A stretch of DNA of 64,000 nucleotides from Candidatus Peregrinibacteria bacterium (GTDB lineage: Bacteria > Patescibacteriota > Gracilibacteria > UBA1369 > PNNO01): positions 105,611-169,610 of the forward strand of contig JAFGJT010000017.1 in the NCBI GenBank assembly GCA_016928915.1, written 5' to 3'. How positions within the stretch are numbered: the stretch's first letter is position 1; the number at the start of each line of letters is the position of its first letter. The notes below the pieces were generated by a model. The model worked only from the letters and a program-made list of their open reading frames with translations, did no database searches and was not told where the DNA came from. Below, one piece after another: positions 43,157-52,429 of the stretch. The position numbers were made by a program, and so were the translations under genes.

Positions 43157-43900
43157 TTGCAGATAAAAGGGTTAAAAAGCGATATAATTAAGCCAAAAGA
43201 TGACATTCTTAATGCTTTTATAAAAGTACTAAAAAAGAATAAAATTCAATTAAGAAACAAGGATATTATTGTTATATCTTCTAAGGTTTTGGCTGTATCT
43301 GAAGGCAGAATAGCAAAAGTGAAAAGTGAAAATTTTAAAACGGGCGATTTGAAGGCTTTAATTCTAAAGGAAGGAAGGAAGCTGTTTCCATCGGATTGCT
43401 GCTGGTTGACATTAAATTACGGGCATTTAACGGCAAATGCCGGAATAGATCGGTCTAATATAATGAAGGAACATGTTGTGCTTTGGCCTAAAAATCCCAA
43501 AAAGTCGGCTGAATTAATTCAAAAAGCATTAAAAAAGAAATATAAATTGAATGATTTAGGAGTAATCATCGCTGATTCAGCCTGTGAACCCTTACGTTTA
43601 GGTGTCCATGGCATTTCTATAGGGCACTATGGTTTCGAAGGTATAGAAGATTGCCGCAATAAAAAGGACATATATGGTAACGAATTTCAGTTTACACAAA
43701 GGGCTATTGCAGACTCTATTGCGACCGCCGCGCTTCTTGAAATGGGTGAAACAAACGAGAAGAAGCCGTTTGCGCATATAAGGGGGGCAAATGTTAAATT
43801 TATTCATAAAGCGGAAATAATTAAGAATATTCCCTTGAGGGAAGACCTTTTCTACGGTATTTATAATAACGATTTTAAACGCTTTGTTAGCAAAAAATAA
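43157..43900 (+). CDS. F420-0:gamma-glutamyl ligase-like (CofE-like) protein
   Basis: A 247-residue protein with the CofE domain: DIIVISSKVLAVSEGRI, NAGIDRSN and GVIIADSACEPLRLGVHGISIGHYGFEGIED. In archaea and actinobacteria CofE adds glutamates to coenzyme F420, but no other F420 genes are here, so another amide-forming role is possible. The start is TTG 43157, because no ATG fits the N-terminal strand. The purN start follows the stop by 1 bp, which suggests a shared transcript. Confidence is good for the family, low for the substrate. Confidence 0.8.
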   Translation: MQIKGLKSDIIKPKDDILNAFIKVLKKNKIQLRNKDIIVISSKVLAVSEGRIAKVKSENFKTGDLKALILKEGRKLFPSDCCWLTLNYGHLTANAGIDRSNIMKEHVVLWPKNPKKSAELIQKALKKKYKLNDLGVIIADSACEPLRLGVHGISIGHYGFEGIEDCRNKKDIYGNEFQFTQRAIADSIATAALLEMGETNEKKPFAHIRGANVKFIHKAEIIKNIPLREDLFYGIYNNDFKRFVSKK

Positions 43901-43901
43901 T

Positions 43902-44492
43902 ATGTTCAAAATAATAGTTTTGGCATCAACAAGAGGAACAGACCTTCAGGCAATAATAGACGAAATGAAGGTCGGAAAAATGCCCGGAATCGAACTTTCC
44001 GCTGTTATAAGCAATAAAAAGAATTGCTATGCGCTCAAGAGAGCAAAAGAGCAGGGCTTTGAAACTCATTTTATAAGCCAAAAAGGTAAAACAAGGGAAG
44101 AATTTGATAAACAAATGGCTCAAATTATCAAGGACAAACAAGCGGATTTAATTGTCCTTGTAGGTTATATGCGCATTTTGAGCCCTTGGTTCGTTAGGGA
44201 ATTCAAAAATAAAATAATCAATATTCACCCCGCAACAGATATAAAAAAATATGGAGGTGCGGGATTTTTTGGCGGAAACGTCCACGAAGCTGTTCTCGCA
44301 GCCAATGAAAAAGAGACAGGATGCACAATTCATTATGTTACAGAAGATGTAGACACGGGTCCGATAATCGCTCAGGCTAAAGTTAAAATCGAACCGGGGG
44401 AGACAGTGGACACGTTAAAAGACAAAGTCCAGGCTGAGGAGAAGAAATTATACCCTGAAGTTATCAGAAAACTGGCAAATAAAAGTTTATAA
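43902..44492 (+). CDS. purN: Phosphoribosylglycinamide formyltransferase
   Basis: Transfers a formyl group from 10-formyl-tetrahydrofolate to GAR in purine synthesis. The 196-residue protein has the N-terminal LASTRGTDLQAIID, the catalytic Asn and His in INIHPA and the Asp in YVTEDVDTGPIIAQ. ATG 43902 is chosen because an upstream in-frame start would overlap the preceding gene and add non-family residues. Its 3' end overlaps the convergent glycerate kinase gene by 29 bp. Confidence 0.93.
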   Translation: MFKIIVLASTRGTDLQAIIDEMKVGKMPGIELSAVISNKKNCYALKRAKEQGFETHFISQKGKTREEFDKQMAQIIKDKQADLIVLVGYMRILSPWFVREFKNKIINIHPATDIKKYGGAGFFGGNVHEAVLAANEKETGCTIHYVTEDVDTGPIIAQAKVKIEPGETVDTLKDKVQAEEKKLYPEVIRKLANKSL

Positions 44493-45750
44493 TTGTCAAA
44501 TCTCCAAGATTTGTACCTGTCGGTCCTGTAATTATTAAATCACCGGTTTTTTTTAAGAAGTGATAGGAGTCGTTATTATTTAGATATTCCTGAATATTTA
44601 GTTTGAGTTTTTTGGCTTTAATTAGGGTCTTTTTTGTTGCTATTGCACCCGCTGTTTTTACGGGACACATTCCGTCTACGCCATCTGTGCCAATCGAAAG
44701 TATTACAAAATCATAGTATTTTGAAGGATTTTTTGAGATTTCATTAATTGCGGCAAGTACGAATTCCTGATTTCTGCCGCCTTTCCCGGTTCCTTTAATT
44801 TTTACTGTTGTTTCACCGGATAGTATAAATAAATTATTTTTTCCTTTTAATTTTTTTATTAATTCAACCGCTTTTTTTCTGCACTCGCCTTCAAATTGAG
44901 TATCAAGGATTTTCGGATTCATTTTTTTAGCTTTTGCTATTTTATAGGCTTCTTTAGCGGCTGTTTCATGGTTTGCCAGAATAATATGTTTTACTTTTTT
45001 AAAGCAAACATTCCCTTTTTTTGGTGTTTCGATTTTTGATTCCGATAAATATTTTTTTACTGAAACGGGGACTTTATTTAATATTTTATATTTTCTTAAA
45101 ATGGCTAAAGCATGCTTAAAAGTTGAGTTATCAGGAGCAAAAGGCCCCGAAGCGATTACGCTTAAATAATCGCCCAGAACATCGGAAATAACTAGAACCA
45201 ATACATCGGCCGGATACGCGGCTTTGGCCAAAAACCCGCCTTTAACCTGCGAAAGATGCTTTCTGATTGTGTTGATTTCATGAATATTTGCCCCGCATTT
45301 TAAAAGCTCGTGGGTTGTTTTAACTTTTTCTTTAAGAGTTATATGATCTACGGGAAGCGGCATTAATGCTGATCCTCCTCCCGATATAAGGCCTATAACC
45401 AGGTCGCCTTTTTTAGCATTGTTTGCAATTTGTAATATTTTTTTTGCTCCTTTAACCCCGTTATTATTCGGAAGGGGATGCGAAGAATGTGAAAATTTAA
45501 TATGTTTTATTGCGGGAGTTTTTTCTTCTTCGGGAATATTAATATGTCCTGCTTTAATTCGGTCTGTTAATAGTTTTTCGGTTGCTTCAGCCATTTTTGA
45601 AGCCCCCTTGCCCGCACCCACAACAAAAATATTGTTGTATTTCTTAAAATTTACCTTCATTAATTCTTTCTTGATTAATCTGTCAGGAAGAATGTTTTGA
45701 AGGGTATTAAGAGCAATATCGAGAATCTGCGCCCTTAAATCTTTATTCAT
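44464..45750 (-). CDS. Glycerate 2-kinase (MOFRL/DUF4147 family)
   Basis: Phosphorylates D-glycerate to 2-phosphoglycerate. The 428-residue protein has the N-terminal domain with FVVGAGKGASKMAEA, GLISGGGSALMPLPV, the long INTIRKHLSQVKGGFLAKAAYPADVLVLVISDV stretch (the family hallmark) and a C-terminal MOFRL domain (LSGETTVKIKGTGKGGRNQEFVLAA). It is last in a run of five minus-strand genes and follows the 2-hydroxyacid dehydrogenase, which would make its substrate, by 3 bp. Confidence 0.93.
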   Translation of the reverse strand: MNKDLRAQILDIALNTLQNILPDRLIKKELMKVNFKKYNNIFVVGAGKGASKMAEATEKLLTDRIKAGHINIPEEEKTPAIKHIKFSHSSHPLPNNNGVKGAKKILQIANNAKKGDLVIGLISGGGSALMPLPVDHITLKEKVKTTHELLKCGANIHEINTIRKHLSQVKGGFLAKAAYPADVLVLVISDVLGDYLSVIASGPFAPDNSTFKHALAILRKYKILNKVPVSVKKYLSESKIETPKKGNVCFKKVKHIILANHETAAKEAYKIAKAKKMNPKILDTQFEGECRKKAVELIKKLKGKNNLFILSGETTVKIKGTGKGGRNQEFVLAAINEISKNPSKYYDFVILSIGTDGVDGMCPVKTAGAIATKKTLIKAKKLKLNIQEYLNNNDSYHFLKKTGDLIITGPTGTNLGDLTIINFYLPVF

Positions 45751-45753
45751 TTA

Positions 45754-46734
45754 TTATTTATTTAAAACTTCCGGATTAACAACAAATTCGGGTGTTCTTC
45801 CCTCAAGAGCGTCAATAATATTTTGCGCGGCAATTACAGCCATTTTTTCCCTTGTTTCTATGGTTGCGGATCCTACGTGAGGAGCCAGAATAACATTATC
45901 AAGCTCGGTAAGACCTTGTTCCATTGCGGGTTCGTTTTCAAACACATCCAGTCCGGCCTGAAAAGTCGGCACAGCTTTTAAATGTTTAACTAAAGCTTTT
46001 TCATCAATAATTTGGCCTCTTGCGGTGTTAACCAAAATTGCGTCTTTTTTCATAAGACCCAAAAGATTTTCATTAATCAAATGATGTGTTTCGGGAGTGT
46101 AGTTCAAATTGATTGAGATATAATCGCTTTCTCCGCAAAGAGTTTCAATATCAACTTTTTTTGCACTTATTTCGTTTTCCAGTTCGGGTTTTCCGCTTCT
46201 GTCTATGTACAGCACTTTCATCCCGAAACCTTTTGCCATTTTAACGGCAATATTTCCTCCGATTCTTCCTGCTCCCATAATTCCGAGTGTCTTGCCTGTA
46301 ATCTCTTTGCCGAGCATAAGCATCGGACCCCACCCCTTGTATTTTCCTTCACGCATAAATTTATCCCCCTCAACAGTTCTTCTTGCGCAGGCAAACATCA
46401 GTGCGATTGCAAAATCCGCTGTAGTATCAGTTAAAACACCGGGAGTATTGGTCATCATAATGCCGTGTTTTGTTCCTGCGGCAAGATCAAAATTATTAAA
46501 ACCTACGGCATAATTGGAAAAAATTTTACACTGCGGTCCTGCTGCTGCTAAAACTTCGTCATCAACTGTATCCGTTAAAAGCGACAAAACAGCATCGCGG
46601 CCCTTAACTTTTTCTAATAATTCTTCGCGCGTGAGAACACGATCCTCTTCGTTCATTTCAAACTTTCCGAACTTCTCTTTAAGCATTTTTAAACCTTTTT
46701 CGGGAATTCGTCGCGTTACATAGATGTTAGCCAT
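45754..46734 (-). CDS. D-2-hydroxyacid dehydrogenase, probably glyoxylate/hydroxypyruvate reductase
   Basis: NAD(P)-dependent reduction of hydroxypyruvate or glyoxylate to D-glycerate or glycolate. The 326-residue protein has the Rossmann loop GIMGAGRIGGNIA and the catalytic Arg in VNTARGQIID. The Glu lies near FENEPAMEQGL and the His in LAPHVGSAT. These place it in the GyaR/HprA-like branch. Its neighbours (aminotransferase upstream, glycerate 2-kinase downstream) support hydroxypyruvate as substrate. Confidence 0.88.
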   Translation of the reverse strand: MANIYVTRRIPEKGLKMLKEKFGKFEMNEEDRVLTREELLEKVKGRDAVLSLLTDTVDDEVLAAAGPQCKIFSNYAVGFNNFDLAAGTKHGIMMTNTPGVLTDTTADFAIALMFACARRTVEGDKFMREGKYKGWGPMLMLGKEITGKTLGIMGAGRIGGNIAVKMAKGFGMKVLYIDRSGKPELENEISAKKVDIETLCGESDYISINLNYTPETHHLINENLLGLMKKDAILVNTARGQIIDEKALVKHLKAVPTFQAGLDVFENEPAMEQGLTELDNVILAPHVGSATIETREKMAVIAAQNIIDALEGRTPEFVVNPEVLNK

Positions 46735-46746
46735 TTCAGTGGATTG

Positions 46747-47949
46747 TTATTTATAGATGCTTTCAATGTATTTTTTTATACGTGCCGCTCCTTCAATAAT
46801 ATTTTTTTCAGTTGAAACATAGGAAAAACGTACGAAATCATCGCCAAACAAACCGAAACAAGTGCCGGGAAGAATAAGGACATGAGCTTCTTCCATGAGC
46901 ATATCACAGAGTTTTGCCGCCGAAATATTTAGTTTATTTAAAATTTCCTTTACATTGACCATTAAATAAAAGGCTCCTTTTGGCAGTTTGCAGTGCATAC
47001 CGGGGATGTCGTTTATAAGCCCGTGTAAAAGATCCCGTCTTTTTTTGTATTCTTTTACCATTTCTTCAACAGGCTCCTGTGGACCGGTAACAGCCTCAAG
47101 AGCTGCATACTGAGCCATTGTGTTGGTGCATGAGGTATCATTGCACGCAAGCTGTTCAATTGCTTTTGCCATATCTTTATTTTTTGTAACAGCCCAGCCT
47201 ATACGGTAGCCGGTCATTGCATATGTTTTTGAACAACCGTTTAGTACAACGGTTCTTTCAGGCATTCCTTCAACATTTGTGATTGAAAAATGTTCGCCTT
47301 CATGAACAATGCGGTCGTAAATTTCGTCAGAAAGAACCCATAAATCATGTTTCTTCGCCAGTTCGGCAAGTTCTTCAATCAATTTTTTTGTAAGCACGCC
47401 CCCTGTGGGATTATGAGGAGTGTTTATAATTATGAGTTTGGTTTTATCCGTAATAAGTTGTTTGAGATCTTCGGCTGTAAAATTAAAATCGTTTTCCTCT
47501 TTTAGCTGTATGGGAACCACTTTGCCACCAAGATATTCCGTTACAGAGCCGTAAATCGGATATGCGGGATTCGGAATTATAACTTCGTCGCCCGGATCAA
47601 TGAGCGCATTTAGCATATAAAACATAACCGGCTTACCGCCCGGAACTATTACAACATCTTCAGCATCATAATTTTCACATGCATTCCTTGAGGTATATTT
47701 TGCCACAGCTTCACGCAGCTCGGGAATTCCCGGAGTGGCGGTATAATGAGTCATATTTTTTTTGATCGCTTCTATTGCCGCATCGTTAATGTTTTTTGGC
47801 GTATCAAAGCCGGGTTCTCCAATCTGAAGATAGACAAGGTGCTCTCCTTTAGGAGCTAAAACTTCTTTTTCAAATTTTTTTGCCTTGTTAATTACTGAAA
47901 AAGCGTTTTCAGTACCCAGTCGCGGCATTCTTTGTGAAAATGGTTTCAT
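46747..47949 (-). CDS. Class I/II PLP-dependent aminotransferase
   Basis: A 400-residue fold-type I aminotransferase of the AspC-like group. The PLP lysine lies in GCSKTYAMTGYRIGW. NTPHNPTGGVL, LSDEIYDRIVHEG and FVRFSYVS supply the usual cofactor and substrate contacts. Specificity cannot be set from sequence. Placed between transketolase and the hydroxypyruvate reductase-kinase pair, it could convert serine to hydroxypyruvate. Aspartate or alanine transamination are alternatives. Confidence 0.85.
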   Translation of the reverse strand: MKPFSQRMPRLGTENAFSVINKAKKFEKEVLAPKGEHLVYLQIGEPGFDTPKNINDAAIEAIKKNMTHYTATPGIPELREAVAKYTSRNACENYDAEDVVIVPGGKPVMFYMLNALIDPGDEVIIPNPAYPIYGSVTEYLGGKVVPIQLKEENDFNFTAEDLKQLITDKTKLIIINTPHNPTGGVLTKKLIEELAELAKKHDLWVLSDEIYDRIVHEGEHFSITNVEGMPERTVVLNGCSKTYAMTGYRIGWAVTKNKDMAKAIEQLACNDTSCTNTMAQYAALEAVTGPQEPVEEMVKEYKKRRDLLHGLINDIPGMHCKLPKGAFYLMVNVKEILNKLNISAAKLCDMLMEEAHVLILPGTCFGLFGDDFVRFSYVSTEKNIIEGAARIKKYIESIYK

Positions 47950-47973
47950 TTTAATAATGGATTAATGTATAAA

Positions 47974-48921
47974 TTATTTTTTTCTGATAATGACTTTTTT
48001 GCTTTTCTCGCAAATCTCCTTAGAGGTTAATCCGTATTTTACCATTAATTCTCTCGGTTGGCCCGATTCGCCGAAGGTATCGTTAACACCGACCATTTCT
48101 CCGGGAACAGCATAGTTTTGTGCAAGAAGTTCAAACACCGCGCTTCCCATTCCCCCGGCCATTTGGTGCTCTTCTGCTGTTACAACGCAGCCGGTTTTTT
48201 TAACTGAATCAATTAAACAGTTTTTATCAATAGGTTTAATTGTATGCAGATTTATTATTTCGGCGCTTATTCCCTCTTTTTCTAAAATTTCCGCTGCATC
48301 AAGCGCTTCAGCAACCATTGCGCCGCATGCAACAATCGTTACATCTTTGCCTTCTTTCATAATATTTGCTTTTCCGACTTCAAACAATGAATCGGCTTTT
48401 GTAACTACAGGCACTTTTTCTCTGCCGAATCTTATATAAACCGGTCCGTTTATTTTTGCCGCGGCAAGAACGGCTTTTTTGGTTTCATAATAATCGCTGG
48501 GAACAATAACAGTCATTTTTGGCAGCACTCTCATAATTGTAATTTCCTCAAGCGCCTGATGAGTCGCACCGTCAGGACCCACTGAAACTCCTCCGTGCGC
48601 GCCTCCGAATTTAACATTTAATTCACCGTAGCAGATGCTTGTTCTTATCTGCTCCCATGCTCTTCCTGATACAAAAACCCCGTATGTTGATACAAAAGGT
48701 ATTAAACCGGTTAACGATAATCCTCCGGCAGTATTAATCATATTTTGTTCCGCGATTCCAATATCAAAAAATCTTTTCGGGAATTTTTCTTTAAATAAAC
48801 TTGTTAAAGTTGATTTCGCAAGATCCGCATCAAGCACAACAACTTTCGGGTCTTTTTCACCCAGTTCGATTAAAGCGTCCGCCCATCCCTGTCTTGTTAG
48901 TAACATTTCTCTTCCAGCCAT
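47974..48921 (-). CDS. Transketolase, C-terminal subunit
   Basis: A 315-residue subunit with the pyrimidine-binding and C-terminal domains of transketolase. The catalytic glutamate is in FDIGIAEQNMINTAGGLSLTG, and GAHGGVSVGPDGATHQALEEI and a C-terminal EEHQMAGGMGSAVFELLA are also clear. The start overlaps the N-subunit stop by one base (TAATG). Together the two polypeptides make the ThDP enzyme of the pentose phosphate cycle. The split form is common in archaea and many bacteria including CPR. Confidence 0.92.
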   Translation of the reverse strand: MAGREMLLTRQGWADALIELGEKDPKVVVLDADLAKSTLTSLFKEKFPKRFFDIGIAEQNMINTAGGLSLTGLIPFVSTYGVFVSGRAWEQIRTSICYGELNVKFGGAHGGVSVGPDGATHQALEEITIMRVLPKMTVIVPSDYYETKKAVLAAAKINGPVYIRFGREKVPVVTKADSLFEVGKANIMKEGKDVTIVACGAMVAEALDAAEILEKEGISAEIINLHTIKPIDKNCLIDSVKKTGCVVTAEEHQMAGGMGSAVFELLAQNYAVPGEMVGVNDTFGESGQPRELMVKYGLTSKEICEKSKKVIIRKK

Positions 48922-49781
48922 TATTGCATGGTTAAAATTTCCTGTTCTTTTTTATTGAGCTCGTCCAGAGCAATTTTTAACTCTTCATCACTGGGAGCCT
49001 TTCCGTGCCATCCCGCATTATTTTCCATAAACGAAATTCCTTTGCCTTTTACTGTATTTAAAATTATGACTTTCGGCCTGCCTGTTAATGTTTCCGCCTG
49101 TTTAACCGCCGCAATGATTTCGTCAAAATCATGTCCGTCATTAACAACAATTGTGTGCCAGTTGAAAGCTTTAAATTTTTCATCAAGAGGAGCAACACCC
49201 ATAACATCCTCAACATTGCCGTCTATCTGTAATTTGTTGTAATCAACAAAAAGAGTGAGATTATCAAGCCTATAGTGAGCCGCGGACATTAACGCCTCCC
49301 AAGAACATCCTTCCTGGAGATCCCCCTCGCTTGATAAACCATATACTCTGTTTGCTTTGCCCTGAGCCTTAAGTCCAAGCGCAACACCCTGAGTAATAGA
49401 TATGTTTTGTCCGAGTGAACCCCCGCTCATCTCAATTCCTTTCGGATAAAATCTTGAAGGGTGCCCCTGAAGTTCCGACCCCATTTTTCTGAAAGTGTTT
49501 AATGTGGCCGGATCAAAAAAACCTACGCGTGAAAGTATGGAATATATAGCCGGAGTTATATGACACTTACAGAAAATAAAATAATCCCTGTCCTCCCATT
49601 TTGGATTATCGGTATCGATTTTTAACACTTCATAAAACATATGAACAAGAACTTCAACAGATGAAAGAGATCCGCCGGGATGACCTGAGTTTGCGGCATG
49701 AACCATTTCAACAATATCTTTTCGCATCTGAACCGCCTTTAGCAGTCTTTCCTTTGGTGTGAGTTGAATTGGGTATTTCAT
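48921..49781 (-). CDS. Transketolase, N-terminal subunit
   Basis: A 286-residue ThDP-binding subunit. It has the HAANSGHPGGSLSSVEVL start, GGSLGQNISITQGVALGLK, the metal-diphosphate motif SEGDLQEGCSWEALM and IILNTVKGKGISFMEN. It is the first gene of the five-gene minus-strand set. Hydroxypyruvate, a product of the adjacent aminotransferase in the proposed scheme, is a classic two-carbon donor for transketolase. Confidence 0.92.
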   Translation of the reverse strand: MKYPIQLTPKERLLKAVQMRKDIVEMVHAANSGHPGGSLSSVEVLVHMFYEVLKIDTDNPKWEDRDYFIFCKCHITPAIYSILSRVGFFDPATLNTFRKMGSELQGHPSRFYPKGIEMSGGSLGQNISITQGVALGLKAQGKANRVYGLSSEGDLQEGCSWEALMSAAHYRLDNLTLFVDYNKLQIDGNVEDVMGVAPLDEKFKAFNWHTIVVNDGHDFDEIIAAVKQAETLTGRPKVIILNTVKGKGISFMENNAGWHGKAPSDEELKIALDELNKKEQEILTMQ

Positions 49782-49917
49782 ATCGCCCGCAGGGTATTAC
49801 TTTAAAATTTTCTTGGCAACATCTGGAACCAATTTTATATTGTTTAAATAAGCAAAAAGTTGCTTAGTTAATAACCCGCAGACATAGAAAACAAGTATAA
49901 AAATATATCAGTTGTTT

Positions 49918-51243
49918 TTACTTTAGTTTCTTCATCATCTCTTCTCTTGATCCGTTTGAAACCTTGGCTTTGTTCGGTTTTATCTCAAGATCAACTTTAC
50001 CTATAACAAAGCTGTTTTCCGGTATATCATAAGGAATAATTATTCCCGCGCCAATCATGGAATTTGAACCGATTTTTACTCCGGGCATAAATGAAGTGTT
50101 TATTCCCGCGCGGATATTTTCGCCTGTGATCAGGCCGAATTTATTCATGCCGGAATTGACTTTCTGCCCCCGAATATTTACGGAAATATCACCTTCATCC
50201 AACCTTAAATTTCCCGTTACTGTTCCCGAACCAAACGAACAGTTGTCCGAAATTATACTGTCCCCAATATAATTTGTGTGGGTCCATACATTGTTTCCTA
50301 AATATGATCTTGCGATTTCAGTTGCGAAACCGATTACACAGTTTTCATTTATCATTGAGTCTCTCACAAGAGCACTGGTTGCAATAATTGTGTTTTGACC
50401 GATGTAGGAAGGTCCGTTTATTACAGCATTGTCATAAATTTTAACGCCATTTTCAATAATTACATTTCCGTTTATAACCGCACGTTTTGAGATTTCAGCT
50501 TTTATCGAAATTTTCTTTTTTATATTTTTGAGGAAAAATTGCATTACTTTAAATACATGCCATGGATATTTTACCGGCTGCCAGAAGCCGTCGAATTCAA
50601 CAGCCTTAAGTTTGTGGCCGGCTTTAATCAGTTTATCGAGCGCAACTTCGTACCTGTCGTCCTTGGTTGTTTTGGTTTTTTCAAGAACCTCAATAAGTTT
50701 TTTAGGATTTTTGTGGCAGTGGATAACAATGTTTACAAGATCACTCGGCTCTTTTCCTTCAGCGGGTTTTTCAATTATCTTCTGAATAAAACCCTGTTTG
50801 TTTGTTTTTAAATAACCTCCCGGAAAATATTTTATTACTCTTTTTGCCAGAATGCATGAGCCGTTTTTTTTATCAGAACAAGCCTTTTTCATCAGATCAA
50901 AGGCCTTCCCGTCAACAACGTCATTTGAACTTACAAAAATAACAGGTTCATGGTCAATAATTTTATTTTTAAGACTTATTATCGCTCCGGCCATCCCGTC
51001 ATCAAGGTTTTTCTGTTCGGCGAAGCTTAATTTGGCTTTTTTAAAATTAAAAGATTTAGTTAAAGCTTTTAACGAATTTAAATTATGAGCGCCGCCCACA
51101 ATGATAATATCCCTGAAACCTGCATTAATCAGCTGTTCAATCTGGTGTACAACAAGCGGTTTTCCCAGAAACATTAAAAAATTTTTATCAGGCACGGGCT
51201 GCATTCTTTGGCTTCTGCCCGCGGCAAGAAGAACTGCTTTCAT
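49918..51243 (-). CDS. Sugar-phosphate nucleotidyltransferase with beta-helix domain
   Basis: A 441-residue protein. The N-terminal nucleotidyltransferase domain has AAGRSQRMQPVPDKNFLMFLGKP and a later IIEKPAEGK. A left-handed beta-helix follows from ~residue 250, with hexapeptide-like repeats such as VIENGVKIYDNAVI and VKIGSNSMIGAGIIIP. The layout is that of GlmU or archaeal UTP/glucose-1-phosphate transferases. It is unclear whether the beta-helix is an active acetyltransferase. It lies 5 bp before the second PurP-like gene. Confidence 0.82.
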   Translation of the reverse strand: MKAVLLAAGRSQRMQPVPDKNFLMFLGKPLVVHQIEQLINAGFRDIIIVGGAHNLNSLKALTKSFNFKKAKLSFAEQKNLDDGMAGAIISLKNKIIDHEPVIFVSSNDVVDGKAFDLMKKACSDKKNGSCILAKRVIKYFPGGYLKTNKQGFIQKIIEKPAEGKEPSDLVNIVIHCHKNPKKLIEVLEKTKTTKDDRYEVALDKLIKAGHKLKAVEFDGFWQPVKYPWHVFKVMQFFLKNIKKKISIKAEISKRAVINGNVIIENGVKIYDNAVINGPSYIGQNTIIATSALVRDSMINENCVIGFATEIARSYLGNNVWTHTNYIGDSIISDNCSFGSGTVTGNLRLDEGDISVNIRGQKVNSGMNKFGLITGENIRAGINTSFMPGVKIGSNSMIGAGIIIPYDIPENSFVIGKVDLEIKPNKAKVSNGSREEMMKKLK

Positions 51244-51248
51244 CTGTA

Positions 51249-52406
51249 TTATGTTAAAATTTCGTTTAAGCGGTTTAAAGATACTGCTTGTTTTATTTCC
51301 ATCGCAATCCTTTCCCCGTAGCTTATGCTGTCCCCGTATAAATACCTTGAATAAGGCGTAAACACAGTTCCCGGCGAACCCGGAATTCTCATGCTTACAT
51401 CAAAAATTATTATTTCTTCTCTGCCTTCTTCGGATGAAACAGCGCCCTGCAAAGCGAACGGTCCGATTATTCCCGGAGGAACTTCTTTCTTTAAAGTTTT
51501 TACAAATTTATCACCTGCGGCAAATGCTTTTTCCAGAATTGATTCTTTTACAGTGCATGCAATGTGTCCGGTTTCAATCATTGTGGGGGTGTACCCGCTT
51601 TCAAGCAGTTTTATCTGAACAACTGAATTAAGCCTTAAAAAGCCGTCTAAACTCGTTTGTCTACGTGTATCGGTTCCGAGTAACTCAAGTTCATCCGTTA
51701 AAGGCGAATAGAAAAAATTAAAGTTCACCTGCGCGCCAATCACGAATTCCTCAATCACAGCGTTATCCAGATCTTTCTTTGTAATCTTCCCTTCTTTAAT
51801 CATTTTTTCGCTTGTCTCAAAAAACTCATTTGTTTTTGTAACAATGAAGAAAGCCCTTTCATATCCCCGGATCGCCTCGTTAACTTTAACAAGAAGCGGT
51901 CTTCCGCTTCCTTCAAAATAATTTTCAAGAATTTTTTTCAATTTTTCATCTTTCATTCCAGAGTCACCTCTTCTAATAATCTTAGGTGTTCGTATTCCGG
52001 CTTTCTCAAGCAGTACATACTGATTATTCGGCTGGTCTCTTTCCTCTAGTTTAACCAGTGAACGGCTTCCGTAAATCGGCACTTTAAAGTCGTTTTCAAT
52101 TTTTGAAAAATCTTTAAAATAAACCCAAAAATATCTGTTATGGATAAAGATTGTATTTCTATCGAGCAGCTGTTTCTGAATTTCCGGTTTCAATATATCA
52201 TCGAATTTATCCACCATTATAACTTCATCTATGCAGCCTTTTCCGTCGCGCGTTTTATAATATTTTGAATAAGTTAAATCGCGTCCTTTTTGGCATACTG
52301 CAAGGGTTTTAAAGCCATATTTTTTTGCCCCGTGGCAAACATCCAAAGCACTGTGACCTCCAAGAACCCCGATAGTTAAATTTTTAATGTCGGTGACGTT
52401 ATACAT
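51249..52406 (-). CDS. PurP-family ATP-grasp ligase (paralogue 2)
   Basis: A 385-residue protein of the formate-dependent AICAR ligase (PurP) family. The N-terminal domain is TIGVLGGHSALDVCHGAKKYGF, followed by ATP-grasp segments (LLVKVNEAIRGYERAFFIV, VIEEFVIGAQVNFNFFYSP) and a C-terminal metal-site region (EIIIFDVSMRIPGSPGTVF). The frame is open to 52454, but ATG 52406 gives the family-like start and removes an overlap with the next gene. It is divergent enough from its neighbour that it may use a different substrate. Confidence 0.82.
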   Translation of the reverse strand: MYNVTDIKNLTIGVLGGHSALDVCHGAKKYGFKTLAVCQKGRDLTYSKYYKTRDGKGCIDEVIMVDKFDDILKPEIQKQLLDRNTIFIHNRYFWVYFKDFSKIENDFKVPIYGSRSLVKLEERDQPNNQYVLLEKAGIRTPKIIRRGDSGMKDEKLKKILENYFEGSGRPLLVKVNEAIRGYERAFFIVTKTNEFFETSEKMIKEGKITKKDLDNAVIEEFVIGAQVNFNFFYSPLTDELELLGTDTRRQTSLDGFLRLNSVVQIKLLESGYTPTMIETGHIACTVKESILEKAFAAGDKFVKTLKKEVPPGIIGPFALQGAVSSEEGREEIIIFDVSMRIPGSPGTVFTPYSRYLYGDSISYGERIAMEIKQAVSLNRLNEILT

Positions 52407-52429
52407 ATTGATATAATTATCCAAATATT

